64,000 bases of DNA from assembly GCA_902464635.1 (NCBI GenBank), contig CABQKC010000003.1:26599-90598 (forward strand). Direction: 5' to 3'. Each line of letters begins with the position of its first letter. Position 1 is the stretch's first letter. The translations under genes and the position numbers were made by a program. The notes under the pieces were generated by a model, which had not been told where the DNA came from, ran no database searches, and worked only from the letters and a program-made list of their open reading frames with translations. This document shows positions 9,000 through 17,452 of the stretch, piece after piece. Source of the stretch: an uncultured Caryophanales bacterium (GTDB taxonomy: Bacteria; Bacillota_I; Bacilli_A; RFN20; CAG-826).

Positions 9000-10511
9000 A
9001 TGGCTGTTTTGAAATTAATCAATATTAATAAGATTTATGGTAATAATGTCCAGGCTGTTTTTGACTTTAATCTTGAAATAAAAGACAAGGAATTCATTGT
9101 TTTAGTTGGCCCTTCCGGGTGTGGCAAATCCACGACTTTAAGAATGATTGCAGGACTAGAGGATATTAGCAGTGGTGAACTTTATCTAGATGGCGAATTA
9201 ATTAACGATATTCCTTCAAAAGATAGGAACATGGCCATGGTTTTCCAAAGTTATGCCCTTTATCCTCAATATACCGTTTATGACAATATGGCTTTTTCTT
9301 TGAAATTAAGGAAATCATATAGACCTATTTATAAGAAAAACCCTGAAATTGATAAAATCGAAGAAGAAAATAGAACCCTAAGAGCGGAAGCGCATCAATA
9401 CGACAAGCTTTTCATGAAGGAACAAAATTCTTCTGAATTGCTAGATAAACGTAATGAAGTTTACGAGAAGATTTTTGCAAATAACGAAAAGATTGAATCT
9501 CTTCAGGAGCCAGTAGTAGGCATTGATTTGAAATTAATAGATTCTTATCAAAAGCAAGTAAAGAAACTCAATAAACAACTTGTTAAAAACAAGAAGGATT
9601 TAGATAAGTATTACGTTGAAGATTCTCCGTACCGTAATTCATTGCTTTCTTTGATTAAGGAAAAAGAAGAGAAGATTAAATTCCTTAATAACCGTATCGA
9701 ATTTCTAAAAAATAACGAGGTTCCTTTGGTTAAATATAGGAAGTTAACTAGAGAAGAAATTGATAATGAAGTCAATAAGACTGCAAAAACCATTGATTTG
9801 ACTAGATATTTATTTAGAAAACCATCCGCCTTATCTGGTGGTCAAAGACAAAGAGTTGCGTTAGGAAGAGCAATAGTAAGAAAGCCAAAGGTATTCCTAA
9901 TGGATGAGCCTCTTTCTAATCTAGATGCCAAATTAAGAGTACAGACACGTGGAGAAATAATTAAAATCCATGAAAGAGTAGGTGCTACAACGATTTATGT
10001 TACTCATGACCAAACAGAGGCCATGACTATGGCTAGCAGGATTGTCATTATGAAAGATGGCTATGTCCAACAAATTGGAACGCCAAGCGAAGTCTATGAT
10101 GATCCTAATAACGTATTCGTTGGCAGTTTTATTGGTTCACCATCTATGAATTTCTTAAATGTAAAGTTCGATGGGGAGAATGTTTGTTTTGAAGACGGCA
10201 GTAAAGTAAAACTCAATCAAGATAATATTGAGTTGCTTAAAAACGAAAAAACCGATGAGTTCATCTTAGGAATAAGGCCAGAGGCTATCTCTATTGCCAA
10301 TGAAGATAATGATGATTCCATACCTGTTTATTGTGATTTCTCTGAACTTTTAGGCGATCAGATATTAAGCCATTTGAAATTATCCAATTCCCAAGTTGTT
10401 ATGAAAAGTGATGCCGTAATAGGCTTAATCAATAACAAGAACATAAAAATTAAATTCGATAGCAAAAAGTTATATTTCTTCGATAAGGAAAACGAAAAAA
10501 GGATTAGGTAA
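9000..10511 (+). CDS. UgpC/MsmK-type sugar ABC transporter ATPase with ~140-residue coiled-coil insertion
   Basis: It carries all the hallmarks of a CUT1 ATPase: Walker A GPSGCGKST (37-45), Q-loop Gln83 in VFQSYALYPQ, signature LSGGQRQR (278-285), Walker B VFLMDEP (298-304), switch His336 and a C-terminal MOBE/TOBE region from about residue 360. Normal MsmK/UgpC proteins are ~360-380 residues; this one is 503. The excess is a charged, heptad-like segment (about residues 106-247) between 'MAFSLKLRK' and 'LTREEIDNEV', inside the helical subdomain that contacts the permeases. The frame is uninterrupted and the flanks are canonical, so it is a domain insertion and not a fusion or frameshift. GAGGA lies 6 bp before ATG. 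It probably energises the permeases at 11.5-13.3 kb and perhaps the ATPase-less transporter at 42-45 kb. Confidence 0.93.
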   Translation: MAVLKLININKIYGNNVQAVFDFNLEIKDKEFIVLVGPSGCGKSTTLRMIAGLEDISSGELYLDGELINDIPSKDRNMAMVFQSYALYPQYTVYDNMAFSLKLRKSYRPIYKKNPEIDKIEEENRTLRAEAHQYDKLFMKEQNSSELLDKRNEVYEKIFANNEKIESLQEPVVGIDLKLIDSYQKQVKKLNKQLVKNKKDLDKYYVEDSPYRNSLLSLIKEKEEKIKFLNNRIEFLKNNEVPLVKYRKLTREEIDNEVNKTAKTIDLTRYLFRKPSALSGGQRQRVALGRAIVRKPKVFLMDEPLSNLDAKLRVQTRGEIIKIHERVGATTIYVTHDQTEAMTMASRIVIMKDGYVQQIGTPSEVYDDPNNVFVGSFIGSPSMNFLNVKFDGENVCFEDGSKVKLNQDNIELLKNEKTDEFILGIRPEAISIANEDNDDSIPVYCDFSELLGDQILSHLKLSNSQVVMKSDAVIGLINNKNIKIKFDSKKLYFFDKENEKRIR

Positions 10512-11477
10512 ATGAAAAAAGGAAAAGAATTCTTTACTACTTTCCTAACTTGCCTAGTGGCAATAGTTTCTTTTTCTATTTCTTCTTGTGGGACAAATTT
10601 ATCTTCTTTGCCTAACCAAATGGATTTATCTATTGGCCATGATTGGAAATCGGATATATCAATTGGAATGGAATCTAATAAAACTTTTGATGAAGTCGAA
10701 GATAACTGCCAAAAATATATCAACGGTTTCAATTCCATTAGTGGCGATAATGATTTCGTTAAATATCAGTCCTTAACGAAAAATAGCGAGGACAGTTATT
10801 CACTTTCTGCCAAATTAAGAAGGATTGATAAGATAAAAGGCGTGGGGGAATTTGATATATCTTCCTTATCTAATTTCTCTGTTATCGATTCTGATAGATA
10901 TAACTTGGTTAAAAGACTGGTCAATGGAACATGGTCTTATAAATCTTCTGCTTCTTTTGAAGGAGAAAGAGGACAAATAAGTATTGATAGAAGTCGTCCT
11001 AACAAGATTAGCTCTTTGACTTTTAAAGATATTAATGGGAATAACCCTGGCGATATTGAGGAATTTTTAGAGAAAAAGGGATTAAATGCTGAATCGAACA
11101 CCAAATTATTTGCATTCCGTTTTATTGCTCTAGATGAAGCGATTGGAAATATAGAGAAAATAACTATTTCTTTGCCTGGGAATATTATTTATTACGCTGG
11201 TAAGGATATGGAGATAATCAATTCTTCTACGTTCACTGTTTCCACTTCATATGTCACTTGTTCAATCATTAGACAAAATAGCGAGTCTATTATTGAAAAA
11301 GACTGTTTATGTGCATATGGGTTCGTTATTTTGGATCAAAATATGTCTCCTGTCTCATTAGGATTTATTATTGCAGGGGCTATTGTTCTATTTGGATTGA
11401 TTGTTTCTTTCTTCATCTATTTCTATCTTAGAGGAAAGAAATACTACAAAAGGATAAATGGTTATGGAAACGAATAA
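10512..11477 (+). CDS. Lipoprotein with C-terminal membrane anchor, unknown function
   Basis: A 321-residue protein with an N-terminal signal and lipobox-like SISSC (Cys ~26), an extracellular beta-rich body, then a single transmembrane helix (about residues 285-308) and a basic cytoplasmic tail (RGKKYYKR). The double anchoring is unusual. It starts directly after the ATPase stop and its 3' end overlaps the following permease gene by 14-20 bp, so it belongs to the transporter operon. No family is recognised. A role as an accessory subunit that touches the permease or binding protein is a guess from context. Confidence 0.65.
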   Translation: MKKGKEFFTTFLTCLVAIVSFSISSCGTNLSSLPNQMDLSIGHDWKSDISIGMESNKTFDEVEDNCQKYINGFNSISGDNDFVKYQSLTKNSEDSYSLSAKLRRIDKIKGVGEFDISSLSNFSVIDSDRYNLVKRLVNGTWSYKSSASFEGERGQISIDRSRPNKISSLTFKDINGNNPGDIEEFLEKKGLNAESNTKLFAFRFIALDEAIGNIEKITISLPGNIIYYAGKDMEIINSSTFTVSTSYVTCSIIRQNSESIIEKDCLCAYGFVILDQNMSPVSLGFIIAGAIVLFGLIVSFFIYFYLRGKKYYKRINGYGNE

Positions 11478-12465
11478 TTCCTCTATTTATGGAAAAAAGG
11501 TAGAACGTCAGAAACCTAATTATTTTAAATTGGGGATTAAAAGTTTCTTTTCTAGCAATACATGGAAAAGAATCTGCAAATATAAGTCCTTGTATTTGAT
11601 TCTTTTACCTTCTTTACTATTCTTAGCTATATTTTATTATGCACCGTATTTTGGTTTGGCTATTGCCTTCCAGGATTTTAGATTAACCGAAGGCATTACT
11701 GGCAGTGAATGGATTGGATTCAAAGCATTTGAAAATATATTCGCGAATGTAAATACATCAGCTTACCGCCTTATTAGAAACACGATTTATATTTCCTTAA
11801 TTAGGCTTGCAATTAATTTCCCAATAATCCTTATCTATTCAGTATTATTAAGAGAAATCGGCAGGAAAAGATTCAAGAGTACTGTTCAAACCATTTCCTA
11901 TATTCCTTTTTTCCTTTCTTGGGTTGCAGTAAGTGGTATTGCCTATAATTTATTCAAATATGATGGTGGCTTATTCAATAAGATGATTATCGCTTTTGGC
12001 GGTGATCCTGTTTCTTGGTATAACACCCCAGGTCCATGGTGGATTATCTTGGCATTTTCTTCATTGTGGAAAGGCTTAGGCTGGGCAACTTTAATTTATA
12101 TTTCCGGCATGGGTACAATTAATGAAGAACTCTATGATGCAGTAAAGATGGATGGTGGCGGAAGGTTTAAGCAGGCCATAACTGTAACCTTACCATCATT
12201 ATCTAGTGTTATTTGCTTGCAGCTTCTATTGGATGTTGCCTCTATTTTAGGTGATGATGTTGACCAGATTATGGCCATGGTAAATGGTAGCAGTGCTTTG
12301 GGGAATACTGATGTAATAAGTTCTAGCATGATTATGAGTATTACTTCAGGTAGTGGTTTTGCAGAATCGACAGCCTTAAATATATTTAGAGGCCTGGTCG
12401 GTTTTGTACTTGTTCTAATTGTTAATAGGGTTGTTAAGAAAACGGGGAATAATGGTATCTTATGA
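11464..12465 (+). CDS. CUT1 sugar ABC transporter permease, LplB/MalF-type
   Basis: A polytopic permease with an N-terminal cytoplasmic segment, a 'YLILLPSLLFLAIFYYAPYFG' opening helix and the EAA-type loop 'YDAVKMDGGGRFKQA' followed by 'ITVTLPSL', which docks on the ATPase. LplB-family importers usually carry complex oligosaccharides or decorated sugars. ATG 11464 is preferred over 11458 because AAAGGA then sits 9 bp upstream instead of 3. The stop overlaps the next permease start (ATGA at 12462). It forms the heterodimeric channel with the product of the next gene. Confidence 0.9.
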   Translation: METNNSSIYGKKVERQKPNYFKLGIKSFFSSNTWKRICKYKSLYLILLPSLLFLAIFYYAPYFGLAIAFQDFRLTEGITGSEWIGFKAFENIFANVNTSAYRLIRNTIYISLIRLAINFPIILIYSVLLREIGRKRFKSTVQTISYIPFFLSWVAVSGIAYNLFKYDGGLFNKMIIAFGGDPVSWYNTPGPWWIILAFSSLWKGLGWATLIYISGMGTINEELYDAVKMDGGGRFKQAITVTLPSLSSVICLQLLLDVASILGDDVDQIMAMVNGSSALGNTDVISSSMIMSITSGSGFAESTALNIFRGLVGFVLVLIVNRVVKKTGNNGIL

Positions 12466-13343
12466 TTAGAAGAGGACATTTTAATAAAAAGGTATCTTTG
12501 TTTGATATCTTCAATTACACATTGATGATAGTCTTATCGCTAGTTTTCCTTATCCCTTTTTGGATAATCCTAGTCTCTTCGCTTTCAGATAATTCGAAAT
12601 TGATGAGTAACGGGATTGGACTTTGGTTCCAAGGATTTACTTTTGATGGATACAAATATCTTTTCGAGATGTCGAACCTGTTCTTTAATTCGTTGTTAAA
12701 TTCTGTAATTGTTTCGTTTGCTAGTTCAATAATATCGGTAGTTTTATGTACAAGTGCTGCCTATGTTCTTTCTAGAAAAGGGTTAGTAGGCAGGAAGTTC
12801 TTTAATATTCTCTTTATGATTCCAATGTTCTTTGGGGGAGGAACGATTGCATTGTTCTTAGTAATAAAGTGGATAAATCTATATAACACGTTGTGGGCAT
12901 TGATCTTGCCTTGCACGCTTAGGATTGCCTCTATTTTATTGATGAGGAATTTCTTCTATACAATTCCTGATTCTCTTTCTGAAGCTGCTGAAATTGATGG
13001 GGCTAATGAATTCCAAAAGATGATTAAGGTCTATATTCCATTAGCTATCCCAATGATGATGACAATAGGACTAATAATATTTGTAGATAGGTGGAATAAC
13101 TGGCTAGATACATTGCTCTATTTTGATTCGACAAAAGAAACTAGCTGGACCATTCAATATGTCTTAAGGCAAATTCTGACCAACATGAATTCAATTTCAG
13201 GAATAGATGAATCTTCTTTAGCACCTGTTATTGCTGCTAGAAATGCCGCGATTGTTATAACGGTTATACCATTGATGATTTTATCACCAATGTTACATAA
13301 ATATTATGTGAAAGGAATGACTGCTGGTTCAGTCAAACAATAA
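12462..13343 (+). CDS. CUT1 sugar ABC transporter permease, LplC/MalG-type
   Basis: A 293-residue permease with six membrane helices and the EAA loop 'SEAAEIDGANEFQKM' followed by 'IKVYIPLAIPMM', diagnostic of the MalG side of CUT1 importers. The C-terminus 'KYYVKGMTAGSVKQ' is typical of the LplC/YtcP subgroup. It is translationally coupled to the LplB-like permease and followed 11 bp later by the binding-protein gene, the standard permease-permease-binding protein order. Confidence 0.92.
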   Translation: MIRRGHFNKKVSLFDIFNYTLMIVLSLVFLIPFWIILVSSLSDNSKLMSNGIGLWFQGFTFDGYKYLFEMSNLFFNSLLNSVIVSFASSIISVVLCTSAAYVLSRKGLVGRKFFNILFMIPMFFGGGTIALFLVIKWINLYNTLWALILPCTLRIASILLMRNFFYTIPDSLSEAAEIDGANEFQKMIKVYIPLAIPMMMTIGLIIFVDRWNNWLDTLLYFDSTKETSWTIQYVLRQILTNMNSISGIDESSLAPVIAARNAAIVITVIPLMILSPMLHKYYVKGMTAGSVKQ

Positions 13344-13354
13344 AGGAGTGGAAT

Positions 13355-14950
13355 ATGAAAAACAAATCTATGAAGACGTTTGCGCTAATGCTAGTTAGTA
13401 GTGCCCTTATTTCTTGCGGAGGGGAAACTAATCCTAGTTATAGCCAAGGTAAACCAACACCAACTGAAATAGTTATCTATGCTGGCGGATCTAGCGAATA
13501 TAGCTGGAGCAAAGGCAAGGAAGAAGCGGATGTTATTAGGGCCGTCCAAGATAAATATTATGAAGATACAGGAAGAAACCTAAAGTTTAATATTTCATAT
13601 CTTGGCCAAGATATGAAAACAAAGATTCAAAGTACCATTGCTTCTGGCGGGACTATCGATATCTGCATATCACATACAAAAGGTGGAGATGGCATTGATG
13701 ATTATGTCTTAAAGAACAATCTTTATAGGGATATCACCGACGACATTTATGATTATGCCCCAAATCTACTTGAGAAAATTCAAGGTGAGCCAAAGAATTC
13801 ACTTACTAATGATGAAGGCAAGATTATAGGTATCCCATCTAATATTGATGGCAAGAATTACGGAATTCTAGTTAGAAAAGATTGGATGGAAGAATGTGGC
13901 TATACTGATAAGCAGGAAAAAGTAAAAGATGGCTTGAAACTAGTCGACAATCTAGAAGTATTTGAAGAAATGTGTTTAGCCATGAAATCTAAATATAATC
14001 TTGGTCACGTCATAACTGGTGCTGTTTGGGATTTGGAAAAAGTCCTTACTGTAGGGCCATACGGCAATGCTGGATATTTTAAATACGGGTTTAAAGATGG
14101 AAAAGTCGTACCCGGCTTCTGCACCGATGAATATAGGAAAGTAATCGACTTAGAATATAAGTGGGCTAACCAAGTAATCTATTCCCAAGAATGGCAAACA
14201 ATCTTGCTTGAACAAGGGGAAACAAATTTCATAGGTTCTAAAACTGGTGTATTTGTACTTGATCCTTCAATTGAACATTTGATTAAAGTGGCTAGAAAAT
14301 GCAAATCCGTTAATAGCAAGGCTGAATTTACTGTTCTTGGAGCATTGAGCGAGAATGCTTCCTCTACCAAAAAAGGTTTTTCTAAAAATAGCGTTGCCTC
14401 ATTTGCAGCCTGCATTTTAAATACTTCAAACAAGACAAGGCAAATACTTCAATTTGTCGACTGGATGTATAAAAATCCAGATAATTATAATTTGTGTAAA
14501 TATGGAATTGAGGGGACCCATTGGGTCAATAATGGGGATGGAACATATTCATTCCCGGAAGGTAAAGAATCTTATTTGACCAATGCTCCATATTCAGGAA
14601 TTTTGTCATTAGTAGAAAACCAAGCCGTAAGCAATTTGACTTATAAAGGATATACAGAAGAAGAAAAGTCTTGGATAAGCGTTGCTAGAGATCCATCTAA
14701 TTATTTTGAAAATGAATTGAATACATATATGTGGCCGATGACTAACTCGCAGGTAAATATTGCTTATTCAAATGCGATTGCCCCGGTCTATGGTTCTTGT
14801 ATTGAATATTGGAATGCGATTGCCCCATCTTCAAGACAACATGATTTAGATGCTGAAATCAATTCGTTTATGAATTCTGCTAACGGCAAATTATATATCG
14901 ATTATATTAATCAAGCCTATGCCGTTATGAAGCAATTATTTGGAAAATAA
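13355..14950 (+). CDS. Extracellular sugar-binding lipoprotein (LplA-like)
   Basis: A 531-residue family 1 solute-binding protein. It has a signal peptide with lipobox ALISC (Cys21) and a perfect AAAGGAG site before ATG. The length (over 500 residues) and C-terminal features ('PVYGSCIEYWNAI', 'YIDYINQAYAVMKQLF') match the LplA/YtcQ group, which binds larger or decorated oligosaccharides. It captures substrate outside the membrane for the two upstream permeases. The specific ligand cannot be read from sequence. Confidence 0.9.
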   Translation: MKNKSMKTFALMLVSSALISCGGETNPSYSQGKPTPTEIVIYAGGSSEYSWSKGKEEADVIRAVQDKYYEDTGRNLKFNISYLGQDMKTKIQSTIASGGTIDICISHTKGGDGIDDYVLKNNLYRDITDDIYDYAPNLLEKIQGEPKNSLTNDEGKIIGIPSNIDGKNYGILVRKDWMEECGYTDKQEKVKDGLKLVDNLEVFEEMCLAMKSKYNLGHVITGAVWDLEKVLTVGPYGNAGYFKYGFKDGKVVPGFCTDEYRKVIDLEYKWANQVIYSQEWQTILLEQGETNFIGSKTGVFVLDPSIEHLIKVARKCKSVNSKAEFTVLGALSENASSTKKGFSKNSVASFAACILNTSNKTRQILQFVDWMYKNPDNYNLCKYGIEGTHWVNNGDGTYSFPEGKESYLTNAPYSGILSLVENQAVSNLTYKGYTEEEKSWISVARDPSNYFENELNTYMWPMTNSQVNIAYSNAIAPVYGSCIEYWNAIAPSSRQHDLDAEINSFMNSANGKLYIDYINQAYAVMKQLFGK

Positions 14951-14951
14951 A

Positions 14952-15410
14952 ATGGTTATTGGTTGGATCATCACTCTTGCATTAATTGAATGTTATTCGA
15001 TAGGAATAACTGTTTTAGCTTACCGCAAAAAAGAAAAGCTATTCTTATTGAATCTTATCCCTTTCGTCAGTTTCTTCTACATAGATAAATTGGTTAAGGG
15101 GTTTACCATTTTGCTCGTGCCTACAAAGAAGTGGGGTCTAACTTCAATAATCTTGCTTGTTGCTGCTTTAATTTCGACTGGGCTTACCTATTTAGGAAAG
15201 GCTCATTTTGGAACTGAAAACGCAATGTATATACAACAAATCATGCTTGTCCCTATTGTTATTTGTTTGCTTCTTTTATACCTAGGGATAGTTTGCTCGA
15301 GTTTGGAATTATATAGGATGATAGAAATTAAGATACCTAATTATGCAAGGGTATTATCCGCTTTATTTATCCTTCCTATTCCGCTTGCTTTGATAATAAG
15401 AGGAAAATAG
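14952..15410 (+). CDS. Small polytopic membrane protein
   Basis: About 152 residues with four hydrophobic segments. A TTG start at 14940 would overlap the binding-protein gene; ATG 14952, just after the TAA at 14948-14950 and 7 bp downstream of a GGA, is the more natural choice. The 'LLNLIPFVSFFYIDKLVKGF' loop between helices 1 and 2 is distinctive, but no family is recognised. Its position between the binding protein and the first enzyme of the operon suggests an accessory transporter or membrane role. Confidence 0.65.
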   Translation: MVIGWIITLALIECYSIGITVLAYRKKEKLFLLNLIPFVSFFYIDKLVKGFTILLVPTKKWGLTSIILLVAALISTGLTYLGKAHFGTENAMYIQQIMLVPIVICLLLLYLGIVCSSLELYRMIEIKIPNYARVLSALFILPIPLALIIRGK

Positions 15411-15412
15411 AA

Positions 15413-16519
15413 ATGAAAATAGGCGCCTGGAATTACACTAAATGCAATCTTTATTCTCCTAAAGAATGCGTTGATCATTGGAAGGAATTGGGTTTTTCTT
15501 TCATGCTTTCTAGTGTTTCTAACGATACTAAAGAAGATAACCAATACATATTAGATACCTTAAAAGAATGCGAAAAAGCAGGGATAAAGCTAATAGTTGT
15601 CAATAAGTGTTTCCTTAATTTCAGTCTAGAGGAAGTTGGAGAAGCTTTATATGAAGAAAAGGTTAGAGAGTATTCAAGGATATATAATGCCTATTCTTCT
15701 TTTGGCGGAATTTTCATTTGCGATGAACCCCATGCAGCTGATTTTTCTTGCTTAAAAAAGGCCTGTTCCATAGTTAGCAAATATGCAAAACCATTTGTTA
15801 ATTTCTTGGCCATAAATGCAGTAGTTGGCTGCTGTGGCTGGGATAATGTAAAAGAAAATCAATATCTAGAAATGATTGAAGATTTGCTTAAAAACCATGG
15901 TCTTGCTTTTGTTTCTTATGATTATTATTTGCAATGCGATATAGATTTTAATCAAAAAGGCATTGACGATTATTTCTATAATTTAATTAAATTTGGCGAA
16001 CTTGCTAGAAAAAACAATGTACCTTTTGTTGTTACTAATTTAAGCGTAGGGCATTGGTTTTACCGTGAACCTACTTTAGATGATATACGTTGGCAATTAT
16101 CTACTTCGTTTGCCTTGGGTGCTACAAATAACCTTTGGTTCTTCCTTTATGAAAGGGAAATTGAGTCTTCATATAGAAATGCCCCGATTGATTTATTTAA
16201 AAGAAAAACAGAAGGATTCTATTATTTAAAAAGAGAAGATTACTGTATTTCCTTGCTTAGTAACGAATTGGAAGGATATGAATTTAAGCAAGCTTTATTT
16301 ATTAAGAACAAAAACTATTCTAATGACGAATTAGGAATAGAGATAAAAGCTAGAAATAAAGGGAATATTATTATTTCTTCATTTGCTAAATCTAATGAAA
16401 TTGCTTTGGCTATCGTCAATAATGAGCAAAGAGAAGTGGAAGCATTAGAAATCAAATACAAAGGTAATTCAAATCTATATTATTTTGCTCCTGGGCAAAT
16501 GTATGTAATCAAAGGATAA
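15413..16519 (+). CDS. Predicted TIM-barrel glycoside hydrolase-like protein (clan GH-A-like)
   Basis: A 368-residue cytoplasmic protein without signal peptide. The first ~280 residues read as a (beta/alpha)8 barrel: an opening strand 'IGAWNYTKCN', 'KLIVVNKCFLNF', a carboxylate strand 'GGIFICDEPH' (Glu near residue 105), and 'FVSYDYYLQCD'. The C-terminal ~80 residues form a beta domain ending 'YYFAPGQMYVIKG', as in many clan-A hydrolases. Only one likely catalytic Glu is obvious, so an enzymatic role is probable but not secure. It is translated right after the small membrane protein and 4 bp before the AraC regulator. Confidence 0.55.
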   Translation: MKIGAWNYTKCNLYSPKECVDHWKELGFSFMLSSVSNDTKEDNQYILDTLKECEKAGIKLIVVNKCFLNFSLEEVGEALYEEKVREYSRIYNAYSSFGGIFICDEPHAADFSCLKKACSIVSKYAKPFVNFLAINAVVGCCGWDNVKENQYLEMIEDLLKNHGLAFVSYDYYLQCDIDFNQKGIDDYFYNLIKFGELARKNNVPFVVTNLSVGHWFYREPTLDDIRWQLSTSFALGATNNLWFFLYEREIESSYRNAPIDLFKRKTEGFYYLKREDYCISLLSNELEGYEFKQALFIKNKNYSNDELGIEIKARNKGNIIISSFAKSNEIALAIVNNEQREVEALEIKYKGNSNLYYFAPGQMYVIKG

Positions 16520-16523
16520 AGGT

Positions 16524-17450
16524 ATGGCATTATCTAGTTTAGAAGAATCGAAAAAACCAATAAACCTGAATTCATTAAATGTTTTTGTTAGGGCCATAAG
16601 GCTTAATAACATGGATGACGAACATAATTGTCCTAGAAGAAAACTTTATGATTATCAGATGTTAGCGGTTCTAAATGGCAAGATTTGTTTTGATTTCCCA
16701 AAAGAGAAAATCGAATTAAAGTCTGGTGATGTAATTATTATTCCTCCTGACATCATGTATCAGGAATATTTAAACAAAAATGAAGGATGCAATTACTTCA
16801 TCATGCATTTTGATTTGTATTGGTCAAAAGAAAGAGAAGCTTTCGACTGTAATGAAATGTATTTTAAATACTGTACTCCAAAATATAAAGAAGCCCCTTA
16901 TTTATCGAAATTTATAGTAGAAAACGACCCTAATTATGGTTTATATGATGAACCTATAGTATATAGAAATAATAGGCTTTCGATTTTCTATAATGACTTT
17001 ACTAGTCTTATCGAGACTTTCTATCCTTTGTCCAATATCAACAAACAAATAACTCCTTTATTGCTTAATTCGTTAGTGCTGAAGGTTTTGTTTAACCTTG
17101 AACATAGGGAAAGGCTAAAACTAGCAAATTCAAAATATGAAATATGCGATAAATTCGTCGAATGTGTAGAAGCCAATTATGCTAACAAGATAGATATATC
17201 TACTTTTGCTAGGGACAATGGCTATTCTCCTAATTATTTTAGAAGACTATTCATAACAAATATGAATCTTTCTCCAACGGCTTTCCTAAATAAAAAGAGA
17301 ATGAATATGGCGGTCAAGCTCATTAATGATGATTTAAGCATTGCTGATGTGGCTAGAAAAGTAGGATTTGAAGATGCTTTCTATTTCTCCAAGGCTTTTA
17401 AAAAAGCATATGGAATTTCTCCAAAAGCATTTCAAAAAAGGGAGAAATAA
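16524..17450 (+). CDS. AraC-family transcriptional regulator
   Basis: A 308-residue regulator. The N-terminal ~130 residues form a cupin sensor ('LNGKICFDFP', 'KSGDVIIIPP'). The C-terminal ~100 residues carry two helix-turn-helix motifs, 'ISTFARDNGYSPNYFRRLF' and 'IADVARKVGFEDAFYFSK', ending with the AraC signature 'YGISPKAFQ'. Such proteins usually activate the sugar-use operon in which they lie when they bind an inducer. It sits in the middle of the long operon, between the barrel protein and the GH43 gene. No operator can be assigned from sequence. Confidence 0.93.
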   Translation: MALSSLEESKKPINLNSLNVFVRAIRLNNMDDEHNCPRRKLYDYQMLAVLNGKICFDFPKEKIELKSGDVIIIPPDIMYQEYLNKNEGCNYFIMHFDLYWSKEREAFDCNEMYFKYCTPKYKEAPYLSKFIVENDPNYGLYDEPIVYRNNRLSIFYNDFTSLIETFYPLSNINKQITPLLLNSLVLKVLFNLEHRERLKLANSKYEICDKFVECVEANYANKIDISTFARDNGYSPNYFRRLFITNMNLSPTAFLNKKRMNMAVKLINDDLSIADVARKVGFEDAFYFSKAFKKAYGISPKAFQKREK

Positions 17451-17452
17451 AA

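Noticed and set aside
9314..9742. Intein or separate gene inside the ABC ATPase
   Set aside because: No splicing-type Cys/His-Asn borders or internal start with ribosome site; the segment is a plain coiled coil in frame.
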